The notes beneath the pieces are model-generated. The model was given only the letters and a program-made list of their open reading frames with translations. It had not been told where the DNA came from and ran no database searches. The position numbers and the translations under genes were made by a program. From assembly GCA_947464365.1 (NCBI GenBank), contig CANHWS010000225.1, forward strand, positions 1-5,695: a stretch of DNA of 5,695 bases, read 5' to 3'. Each line of letters starts with the position of its first letter. The stretch's first letter is position 1. Of the stretch, positions 1 to 5,695 are shown piece by piece. The stretch comes from Cytophagaceae bacterium (GTDB lineage: Bacteria; Bacteroidota; Bacteroidia; Cytophagales; Flexibacteraceae).

Positions 1-2
1 CT

Positions 3-905
3 TCTGGGTTATTCCATACCTACAATGGTGGCCTTAGCTGGGATAGTGTCGCGATGAGCCCAACGAGCACCTCCTCATTTCTTGGTGTGACGTTCCCTAC
101 GCCACTAGTCGGATATGCCACGGGTGGCAGTTTTGGGGCCAATCGGTTTCCAGCCATCTATCGCACCAAAAATGGTGGCCTATCATGGGATTCTTTGCCA
201 AATGTACCAGTTGTCTTACCAGGCTTCAGCCAACAGTGGGCCTCCTACTTTTATGATGCGGCAAATGGGATTAGCGTAGGTGCCAAGAATATGCTATCCG
301 TCACAGCAGATAGCGGCAAAACATGGAACTTACTCACGACCAGTGACAACTCACAACCCTACTTACGCTGCATTGCCGGCAGCCTTGATACCATCTTGAC
401 CTTTGGGGATGCGGGTTATGGTCGGTCAGGCTACTTTTCTAAAAACTTTGGCCAGACCCTAACCGACTTGCCTGCCAACTGGGTTAACCAGGCTCCTAAC
501 CCGATCACAGGCAATGGAAACCGCATTGTAGCCGTGGCCTACCTGAACCGTAATGGCTATGCTGTGGCTGGTAGCGGCACCGTTATCAAGATGACGGCAG
601 CTTCGATGGGCTTTATCGTCTCGAGCCCTAAGGCAATCGACCTCGGGGCACGGAGCATCTACCCAATGCCGATCGAGCGGGAGCGGGCCTTCCGAGTTAC
701 GGGGCTGGAGTCTAGTTTGGTTGATGGATCTAGATCCGTGAAAGCCCAACTGATCAACCCAACCGGTCAATCAATCCCGCTGAACGCTAGTGCTGATGGC
801 AATGCGCTTCTGCTAAGCCCAGCCCAAGCATTGACAAGTGGCACCTATTGGGTTCTGATCCAGACCAAACAGGCTGTTTATCGCAAATTGGTGGTAGTCA
901 ACTAA
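3..905 (+). CDS. Secreted Asp-box (BNR/YCF48-like) beta-propeller protein with C-terminal T9SS sorting domain, 5' partial
   Basis: The open frame runs in from the left edge without a stop, so the ATG at 54 is probably internal and the true start lies outside; 300 residues are visible. Three Asp-box motifs are clear: NGGLSWDS at visible residues 8-15, the same eight residues at 57-64, and TADSGKTW at 101-108. A degenerate fourth (SKNFGQTL) begins near 146. The 45-49 residue spacing and recurring GYATGG/GYAVAG strands fit blades of a BNR/YCF48-like beta-propeller. From about residue 218 the tail (SIYPMPI, then INPTGQSI, SGTYWVLI and a final KLVVVN) matches the pattern of the type IX secretion C-terminal sorting domain, with YPMP in place of the usual YPNP. 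Such tails direct export across the outer membrane and are removed by the sortase PorU. The protein is therefore probably surface-attached or released. Its ligand or activity is not evident; Asp-box propellers occur in sialidase-like enzymes, adhesins and assembly factors. I see no enzyme active site. Confidence 0.85.
   Translation, partial: SGLFHTYNGGLSWDSVAMSPTSTSSFLGVTFPTPLVGYATGGSFGANRFPAIYRTKNGGLSWDSLPNVPVVLPGFSQQWASYFYDAANGISVGAKNMLSVTADSGKTWNLLTTSDNSQPYLRCIAGSLDTILTFGDAGYGRSGYFSKNFGQTLTDLPANWVNQAPNPITGNGNRIVAVAYLNRNGYAVAGSGTVIKMTAASMGFIVSSPKAIDLGARSIYPMPIERERAFRVTGLESSLVDGSRSVKAQLINPTGQSIPLNASADGNALLLSPAQALTSGTYWVLIQTKQAVYRKLVVVN
24..181 (+). repeat. Two DNA copies of the Asp-box repeat, 147 bases apart
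   Basis: The 11 bases AATGGTGGCCT occur at 24-34 and again at 171-181. Both copies encode the same Asp-box core (NGGLSWDS), with further similarity downstream. The 147-base spacing is exactly 49 codons, one propeller blade, so this is internal coding repetition rather than a mobile or regulatory repeat. Confidence 0.6.
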
Positions 906-907
906 TC

Positions 908-942
908 AGGGGACTCATCCCAAAAAGGAAGGGCTATCCCCT
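908..942. terminator. Possible weak hairpin between convergent genes
   Basis: AGGGGA at 908-913 is perfectly complementary to TCCCCT at 937-942, and a nested CCC/GGG pair (919-921 with 931-933) can form inside. The hairpin would start three bases after the TAA of the plus-strand gene and overlap the nuoD stop codon, where a shared bidirectional terminator would sit. No T-run follows on either strand, so intrinsic termination is uncertain. Confidence 0.25.
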
Positions 943-2170
943 ACCGATCCACATCACCCAGGACCAAGTCAAGGCTACCGACAACTGCAATCAGATCTGC
1001 AAGCAGGTGGCCTTTGGCTAGGGTAGGCAGCACACTCAGGTTGCTGAAACTAGCAGCCCTGGCTTTGACCCTATAAGGTATGTCGGACTTGCCTGCAGTG
1101 GCCTTATCCACCCGGAACCAGAAGCCAGCTTCGCCCCTTGGCCCTTCGGCACGGGCATAGAGGTCTTGTGCTGCTGGGCGGATTTTCTTGGGGCAAAGTG
1201 CCTGCGGGTCAAAGTCTTGGCTTCGTTTATGTGGTCCCATTAGGGCTGCAATACATTGCTCGATGATGCGGACAGACTCCCGGCACTCAGCTAAGCGGAC
1301 CCAAGTGCGGTCCCAACAATCGCCTAGGGCACCCATGCCCCCCGTCCCGATCGGGATGTCGAACTCAAGCTCAGGGTACACACTATAGCCATCTGCTCGG
1401 CGGATGTCAAAGGCTAGGCCACTGCCCCGCAACATAGGCCCCGTGACTCCATAGCCTATGGCCGTTTGCATCGGCAGAATGCCCACATTGGCAGTACGGC
1501 TAACGAAGATGCTGTTGTCCACCAAAATGCGCTCTACCTCAGTCAGCTTGGGCAAAAGGTGTTTGCAGAAGGCCAGAACTTGCTCTTCAAATCCGCGGGG
1601 GGTGTCATAGAACAGCCCACCGATCCAGATGTAGTTATAGAGCATGCGGGCCCCGCTTAGCCACTCCAGCAACCGCAAGATATGTTCACGGTCTCGCATC
1701 ATCCACAGAAATGGTGTAAAGGCCCCAATATCCATCCCGTAAGTGCCAAGGGCCACAAAGTGGGAGGCCAGTCTGTTGAGCTCGGCCACCAAAACACGGA
1801 TATACTCAACCCGTTTGGGCAGCTGCCCGTCAATGCCCATCATACGCTCGACCCCTAGGACGTAAGCATGCTCCATATTGATGGCACTGAGGTAGTCCGT
1901 GCGATCGACATAGGGGATGGTTTGGTTATAGGGTAAGGACTCGGCGTGTTTTTCGAAACAGCGATGCAAGTAGCCGATGTGTGGCACGACGTCCACCACC
2001 ATTTCGCCATCTGTGATGACCTCTAGCCGTAGGACTCCGTGGGTGCTTGGGTGTTGCGGCCCCATGTTCAGGATCAGGTGGCCATCTGCCAGCTGCTCTT
2101 GGCTGAACCTAGTTGGTTCGCTTTTATGCAGATGGTCCGGATGATACTGGTACTGAATGGCGCGCCCCAT
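941..2170 (-). CDS. nuoD: NADH-quinone oxidoreductase subunit D (complex I 49 kDa subunit)
   Basis: NuoD is a peripheral-arm subunit of respiratory complex I at the inner membrane; with NuoB it forms the pocket where quinone is reduced. The 409-residue product is full length. NMGPQHPSTHGVLRL lies at residues 35-49 and RTDYL at 90-94. His44 and Tyr93 align with the quinone-headgroup ligands His38 and Tyr87 of Thermus Nqo4. Further family blocks are PHIGYLHRCFEKH (63-75), NRLASHFVALGTYGMDIGAF, and the closing GDVDR. The sequence follows the Bacteroidota type (GARMLYNYIWIGG, DPQALCPKKIRP). I chose the ATG at 2170 because it gives the usual length and follows an A-rich leader; an in-frame TTG at 2257 would add 29 residues that look unlike the family. 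The subunit was probably related to hydrogenase large subunits in origin but carries no metal site. No nuoC, nuoE or other nuo gene is adjacent, and I see no convincing promoter in the 141 bases upstream. Transcription could come from its own unrecognised promoter or by read-through from the receptor gene. Confidence 0.96.
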   Translation of the reverse strand: MGRAIQYQYHPDHLHKSEPTRFSQEQLADGHLILNMGPQHPSTHGVLRLEVITDGEMVVDVVPHIGYLHRCFEKHAESLPYNQTIPYVDRTDYLSAINMEHAYVLGVERMMGIDGQLPKRVEYIRVLVAELNRLASHFVALGTYGMDIGAFTPFLWMMRDREHILRLLEWLSGARMLYNYIWIGGLFYDTPRGFEEQVLAFCKHLLPKLTEVERILVDNSIFVSRTANVGILPMQTAIGYGVTGPMLRGSGLAFDIRRADGYSVYPELEFDIPIGTGGMGALGDCWDRTWVRLAECRESVRIIEQCIAALMGPHKRSQDFDPQALCPKKIRPAAQDLYARAEGPRGEAGFWFRVDKATAGKSDIPYRVKARAASFSNLSVLPTLAKGHLLADLIAVVGSLDLVLGDVDR

Positions 2171-2311
2171 GGCTTGGTTTTTTGCTGCAAGATAAGGCCT
2201 CCGGATGGGATATGTAGGGCCAACCTGAAATGCGACCTGATCGACCACAAGTCCCAACTAGGTTGTGGAACGCTGTGCCCAAGAGACGGACCGTTCTGCC
2301 CTGATTAGATC

Positions 2312-4870
2312 CTAGAGCTTGATGCCAAATGTCACGTACCAAGTGCGGCCATCAGCTGGCAAGATACCTGGGCCTGGGTATCCACCTGAGCGACGGGTGT
2401 AGTACTTGGCGTCGGTCAGGTTGTTGACCCCTGCCTTGAGCGAGTAGCTGGCCAAAAACTGATAGCTCGCACTCAGGTCTTGCACACTATAGGCCGGGAT
2501 CTCGCCAATAGTGGCAGCGACATTGGCTTTTTGGGTGTTGGTAGCATCCGTGAACTGGGAACTGACTTGGCTATACTGCCATGTTACGGACACAGTATGA
2601 TAGCTGTAGCGGAGGCCATACCGACCGATGTAGTTGGGGGCGTTTTCCACACGGTTACCCTTTAGGTTGGTTTCCGTAACTGCACCAGCCACGACCGAGG
2701 TGATTTTGAAGTCTTGGTATCGGGCATCGATGCTAGCCACTGACGCAAAGGCCGATAGGTTTCCGAAGGTAGCATCCTGACCTGCTAGGGCTAAGAAGTC
2801 AATCTCGCCATACGCCTCTAGGCCAGTGCTGGTGGTGGTGCCGAGGTTGGTACGGAAGACGTAGCTACTGCCGTTGTCGTTGAGCTGGGCTAGGTTGCCG
2901 ATGCGATTGGCATAGTTGAGATAATAGTAGCTGACGTCCCATGACAACCAGTTAGAGACAGAGCCACGAAGGCCAGCATCTAGGTTATAGCCTGTGGCAT
3001 CCTTTAGGTTGGCGTCGATGACATCTGTGGTTGAGGGTGGGGTAACATCGCTGAAAAGTACTGGGCGATAGGCTTGGCTGGCGTTGGCATACAGGCTGAT
3101 ATTCGGCAATAGGCGCTGCTCAAGGCCCAAACCAGCTAAGACGAAGGTCCGGGTTTTGCTATCGTCGTTGATAGATTGGTCCACCCCCGTCGTAAAGTTG
3201 CGTGCTAGCCTGCCACTGCTGGTATTCGTGATTCGCTCGACCCTGATGCCTGGCGTGATGGTGGTAGATGTGCTGAGGCGGAAAACGTTTTCGGCAAAGG
3301 CTGCAAAGTTTGTGATGCCAAACTGCAGGTCACGGCTATAGTCTGGGGTGGTAACACCGAGATCATAATCTGATAGGCGGCTACCAGCTCCCTGGACACG
3401 TCGTGTATTGCCACGGTAGTATTTGACGCCCGTCGCTAGGCTATGTGTTTGTCCTAATAGGTCATAATTGGTTAGCAGGCGTGCCTCGATGCCGACGTTG
3501 CTATACCAGTCGCGGTCGATGGTGCGGGCGTTAAATCCCTTTGCAGCCACATTGAAAGTATCAGGCACCGTGATGGCGGCAGTATATCCCACACTGTTGC
3601 GCTGACCGACGAGACCGTAGGCTTTGACCGAGATCTTGGTGCGGGAAGAAACGGTGTAGTCTGCCGTGACGGCTGGCACTAGCCAATTGATGTTGAACCA
3701 GTTGCGGGCACGGTTGCTCTGCTGCGGATCTTGCGCGAACTGGGCTTCGGTTAGGCCACCCGGCTGTTGGTTGAGGTAGTTCATGTACGTGAGATCGAGG
3801 CCAATGCGTAGTTTATCATTAACCTGATAGGCCACTTGCCCCATGGTGTTGGTGATGTTGCTGCGGCTGTTTTTGCGCCATCCATCACCCATGCGTTGGT
3901 TGGCATAGCCGTAGTAGGACCAGCGTCCTGTTGTGCCACCGATGGCGTTATGGGTGTTGAGCAGACCGTAAGCACCAACGGTATTCACAGACTCAAAGCC
4001 TAACTTTTTGTCTTTAGGGGCTTGTTTGGTGACATAGTTGAGGAGGCCGCCAAACTGCGGGCCGTATTGCAAACTGGCGGAACCACGGACCAGCTCAATA
4101 CGCTCCACGGCCTCCATCGGCGGATTGAAATACGCCTCTGGATAACCAAATAGGTCTGAGCTGATGTCATATCCATTTTGGCGCACATTAAACTCCCACG
4201 AGCGGTTAGGGCTTAGGCCACGGGTGCTGACACCGACCTGCACACCAGACCCGTCACTTTCCCAGCTATGGACGCCAGGGACTTTAGCGAATATCTGGCG
4301 GGCGTTGTTGGTGGCTAGGTTGGCATCGATGTCGCTAAGCTGTAAGACCTCGGTCTTTTTGCCCGCATAGATGGCCGTACCAACGGTATCCGCTAACTGG
4401 CCTAAGGCATGGCGGGTGCCTGGGCGCGTGCGGCTAGACGTTACCTCCACCGATACTACCTGATGCGAACGTTCGGCCAAGACGACCTGCCACGTGATGC
4501 TCTGTCCACCCAATAGGGTTAGAACTTTGCTGCTTGGCTCCACATTGATGGAGGCAAATACCACCCAATAGGTACCAGCTGGCAGGTTGGCAAAGCTAAA
4601 AGCTCCATCGGCATTGGTGACGTATGTATAGGTGGTGCCCTTTAGATATACTGCGATACCCTCTAGTGGCTGCTTGTCCTTGTTGAGGACAACACCGCCA
4701 AAAGTGCCTTTTTCTTGGGTGTCATCCGCTTCTGGTCTGTAGTTGCCTGATGCTGTAGCTGGTATGCCAATTTCCATCTTTGCTGAAGCCAATGGCTGTG
4801 CAATGGTCCGACCGAAGGGCAGAAAACCAGCGACAAGGAGTAATATCAGCAGTGGAGTAGAGCAGCGCAT
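2312..4870 (-). CDS. FecA-like TonB-dependent outer-membrane receptor with N-terminal carboxypeptidase-regulatory-like domain
   Basis: The 852-residue product is complete. A Sec signal peptide spans residues 1 to about 25 (basic start, LLILLLVAGFL core, cleavage near TIAQ). Residues about 56-131 form a carboxypeptidase-regulatory-like beta-sandwich (GGVVLNKDKQPLEGI, then NADGAFSFANLPAGTY), common ahead of plugs in Bacteroidota receptors. A possible TonB box lies around 138-146 (VVSVEVTSS). The plug follows at about 165-285 with IFAKVPGVHSWE, STRGLSPNRSW, LFGYPEAYFNPP, ERIELVRGSASLQYGPQ and GGLLNYVTK. The RGLxPxRSW, FGYPE and YGPQ features resemble the ferric-citrate receptor FecA. The remainder is a 22-strand-type barrel with many alternating aromatic strands, ending in WYVTFGIKL. 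It should import a ferric chelate or similar ligand into the periplasm, energised by TonB-ExbBD. It lacks an N-terminal STN signalling domain and no FecI/FecR pair is present, so FecA-style transmembrane signalling is unlikely. The substrate is unproven. The leader before the ATG is A-rich with no Shine-Dalgarno. Confidence 0.93.
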   Translation of the reverse strand: MRCSTPLLILLLVAGFLPFGRTIAQPLASAKMEIGIPATASGNYRPEADDTQEKGTFGGVVLNKDKQPLEGIAVYLKGTTYTYVTNADGAFSFANLPAGTYWVVFASINVEPSSKVLTLLGGQSITWQVVLAERSHQVVSVEVTSSRTRPGTRHALGQLADTVGTAIYAGKKTEVLQLSDIDANLATNNARQIFAKVPGVHSWESDGSGVQVGVSTRGLSPNRSWEFNVRQNGYDISSDLFGYPEAYFNPPMEAVERIELVRGSASLQYGPQFGGLLNYVTKQAPKDKKLGFESVNTVGAYGLLNTHNAIGGTTGRWSYYGYANQRMGDGWRKNSRSNITNTMGQVAYQVNDKLRIGLDLTYMNYLNQQPGGLTEAQFAQDPQQSNRARNWFNINWLVPAVTADYTVSSRTKISVKAYGLVGQRNSVGYTAAITVPDTFNVAAKGFNARTIDRDWYSNVGIEARLLTNYDLLGQTHSLATGVKYYRGNTRRVQGAGSRLSDYDLGVTTPDYSRDLQFGITNFAAFAENVFRLSTSTTITPGIRVERITNTSSGRLARNFTTGVDQSINDDSKTRTFVLAGLGLEQRLLPNISLYANASQAYRPVLFSDVTPPSTTDVIDANLKDATGYNLDAGLRGSVSNWLSWDVSYYYLNYANRIGNLAQLNDNGSSYVFRTNLGTTTSTGLEAYGEIDFLALAGQDATFGNLSAFASVASIDARYQDFKITSVVAGAVTETNLKGNRVENAPNYIGRYGLRYSYHTVSVTWQYSQVSSQFTDATNTQKANVAATIGEIPAYSVQDLSASYQFLASYSLKAGVNNLTDAKYYTRRSGGYPGPGILPADGRTWYVTFGIKL

Positions 4871-4899
4871 CAGGATTGTTTATTTAGACTAGTTACAGA

Positions 4900-4930
4900 T
4901 AAGGCTGCAAACTTATCGGCCATAGCCTTA
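4900..4930. promoter_or_regulatory. Inverted repeat TAAGGCT-N17-AGCCTTA around the promoter -7 box
   Basis: TAAGGCT at 4900-4906 is a perfect reverse complement of AGCCTTA at 4924-4930, separated by 17 bases. The candidate -7 box (4908-4915) lies between the arms, and the predicted start site falls in or beside the proximal arm. A dimeric regulator bound here would block transcription, so an iron- or ligand-responsive operator is plausible. The half-sites do not match a regulator site I recognise. Confidence 0.35.
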
Positions 4931-4938
4931 CCAAACAA
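4908..4938 (-). promoter_or_regulatory. Candidate Bacteroidota-type promoter for the receptor gene
   Basis: Read on the minus strand, TTG (4938-4936) is followed by 20 bases and then TAAGTTTG (4915-4908). This matches the Bacteroidota housekeeping promoter TTG-N17-23-TAnnTTTG, with every fixed base of the -7 element present. Transcription should start near 4900-4904, leaving a leader of about 30 bases before the ATG at 4870. It suggests the receptor is transcribed separately from the esterase. Confidence 0.6.
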
Positions 4939-4960
4939 GACAATAATGCCCTGCTACCTC

Positions 4961-4974
4961 ATTTTCTGGAAAAT
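4961..4974. promoter_or_regulatory. Short inverted repeat ATTTTC-N2-GAAAAT upstream of the receptor promoter
   Basis: Six-base arms ATTTTC and GAAAAT are separated by two bases. The element lies about 60-70 bases upstream of the predicted receptor start site, a position more typical of an activator site than of a repressor. AT-rich palindromes this short can occur by chance, and it is not a clear Fur box. Confidence 0.22.
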
Positions 4975-4992
4975 TAGTCTTGATTGCCTACA

Positions 4993-5015
4993 CCCAAGGC
5001 GGCCCCGCCTCTGGG
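4993..5015 (-). terminator. GC-rich hairpin after the esterase gene
   Basis: Seven bases beyond the esterase stop, the minus strand reads CCCA, GA, GGCG, a GGGC loop, CGCC, T, TGGG. This folds into two four-base-pair GC-rich stems with a small internal asymmetry. The position suits a terminator, but no U-tract follows directly; the nearest T-run (TTTT) is about 20 bases further on. It could reduce read-through into the receptor gene or merely stabilise the 3' end of the message. Confidence 0.4.
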
Positions 5016-5021
5016 CCTACC

Positions 5022-5695
5022 CTAGTTGGTCATGGCCTGATGCCCCCAAGCATACTGCGACTTGCTGCTGCCAAAAGCCCATTGCAGAAAGTCAGGCAGA
5101 ACTTCGGCCCAAGTGGTTTGGTTGTGGTGTCCATTCGGGATTTCCAGATACCGGATATCGTTCCAGAAATCATAGCCCTTGGCGGTCAGGAGCCGGACCA
5201 GATCACGACTGTCTCCCACTGCATCGATGAGGCCGTCTTGGTCACGATCAGCGTTTTCGTCATGTGTGCCGACCTGTAGCCAGAACTTGAGTGGCTGCCT
5301 ATGGCCACGTGCTACAAGATCCAGCATGATGCGGTCATGGTCCTGATAACCTTCTTCATAAGCCTTGCGGCGCCACCAGAACGAGCCACTAAAGACACCC
5401 ACCTTCGCAAACAGGTCCGGATGGTGCCATGCCATATCAAAGGCCTGCAACCCACCTAGCGAAAAGCCCATAATGGCTCCAGTCTCGCGCTTGGCTCGGT
5501 ATTCCTTCATCAGGTAGGGGATGATCTCGTCCTTGAGGAAGAGACTATAGGCACTAGCCAAAGCCCCCCGCTGTTTGAAGTCCGCCTCAGCAGCGATGCC
5601 ATAGACTTGGCGTCTATCATGTGGGGCATGGATGGCGATAACGATGGTTGGCTCCATCAGGCCATCACGCTGCAACTGCTGCAAGGTGGCACGTA
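5022..5695 (-). CDS. Putative esterase (esterase D / enterochelin-esterase-like alpha/beta hydrolase), 5' partial
   Basis: The frame stays open to the right edge, so the N-terminus is missing; 223 residues are visible and the TTG at 5684 is probably internal. The fold is the PF00756 type alpha/beta hydrolase, which includes enterochelin esterases (Fes/IroE), S-formylglutathione hydrolases and feruloyl esterases. The nucleophile elbow GFSLGG places the catalytic Ser at codon 5462-5460. The acid is probably the Asp of VGTHDE, and the catalytic His lies in NGHHNQTTW (second His, codon 5126-5124). GVFSGSFWW after the nucleophile is also typical. Between Asp and His, NADRDQDGLID resembles an EF-hand or thrombospondin-type-3 calcium loop (DxDxDGxxD). 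It ends 151 bases before the FecA-like receptor on the same strand, so cleavage of an imported siderophore ester is possible. Carbohydrate-ester cleavage is equally compatible. Whether it is exported cannot be told without the N-terminus. Confidence 0.88.
   Translation of the reverse strand, partial: RATLQQLQRDGLMEPTIVIAIHAPHDRRQVYGIAAEADFKQRGALASAYSLFLKDEIIPYLMKEYRAKRETGAIMGFSLGGLQAFDMAWHHPDLFAKVGVFSGSFWWRRKAYEEGYQDHDRIMLDLVARGHRQPLKFWLQVGTHDENADRDQDGLIDAVGDSRDLVRLLTAKGYDFWNDIRYLEIPNGHHNQTTWAEVLPDFLQWAFGSSKSQYAWGHQAMTN

Noticed and set aside
459..770. Minus-strand open frame of 103 codons opposite the propeller gene
   Set aside because: It is a shadow of the coding frame on the plus strand, with composition unlike a folded protein and no known motif.
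2171..2257. N-terminal extension of NuoD from the TTG at 2257
   Set aside because: The extra 29 residues do not resemble NuoD N-termini or a NuoC fusion. The ATG at 2170 gives the normal length and follows an A-rich leader typical of Bacteroidota.
2281..2311. Possible terminator after the receptor gene (ACGG-T-CCGT and GAACG/CGTTC pairings)
   Set aside because: The first has a one-base loop that cannot form; the second is a five-base stem with a long loop and no T-run. Neither supports a terminator.
2171..2311. Promoter for nuoD in the gap
   Set aside because: The best -7 candidate (TATCTTGC on the minus strand) departs from TAnnTTTG, and the nearest TTG upstream is about 26 bases away, outside the usual spacing.
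4871..5021. A small RNA or riboswitch ahead of the receptor
   Set aside because: Beyond the esterase hairpin, a short palindrome and the promoter repeat, I see no conserved riboswitch core (for example cobalamin box features), and the predicted leader is only about 30 bases.
4946..5279. Two overlapping plus-strand open frames (94 and 99 codons) across the esterase end and intergenic gap
   Set aside because: They lie mostly antisense to the well-supported esterase, overlap each other, and show no recognisable domain or signal.

Overview
The window looks like chromosomal DNA from a member of the Bacteroidota, with GC somewhat above 50% by eye. Four independent signs point there: a secreted protein ending in what looks like a type IX secretion (Por) sorting domain, a TonB-dependent receptor carrying an N-terminal carboxypeptidase-regulatory-like domain, a NuoD whose sequence follows the Bacteroidota version closely, and start codons preceded by A-rich leaders rather than Shine-Dalgarno sequences. 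A TTG-N20-TAAGTTTG promoter ahead of the receptor fits the Bacteroidota housekeeping consensus. I cannot place the organism below phylum with confidence; a Cytophagales-like lineage is only a guess.

Layout: bases 1-905 hold the 3' end of a plus-strand gene for a secreted Asp-box (BNR/YCF48-like) propeller protein. It converges on three minus-strand genes. In transcription order these are an alpha/beta-hydrolase esterase whose start lies beyond the right edge (5695 to 5022), a FecA-like TonB-dependent outer-membrane receptor (4870 to 2312), and nuoD, subunit D of respiratory complex I (2170 to 941). Gaps between the minus-strand genes are 151 and 141 bases, so they need not form one operon. 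A GC-rich hairpin follows the esterase and a separate promoter precedes the receptor. The convergent gap at 906-940 is short and could fold into a weak shared hairpin.

How the genes may work together: the receptor probably imports a ferric chelate or another scarce ligand using TonB energy, and the esterase next to it belongs to the family that includes siderophore esterases, so the two may serve one uptake pathway. This is inference. NuoD belongs to the NADH:quinone oxidoreductase, yet no other nuo gene lies in the window. The propeller protein is probably exported to the cell surface or medium and has no visible link to the other genes.

I see no RNA gene, CRISPR array, insertion sequence or phage-like module, and no strong case for an undescribed system. 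The most useful leads are the inverted repeat around the receptor promoter, the nuoD gene standing apart from other nuo genes, and the calcium-loop-like insertion in the esterase.
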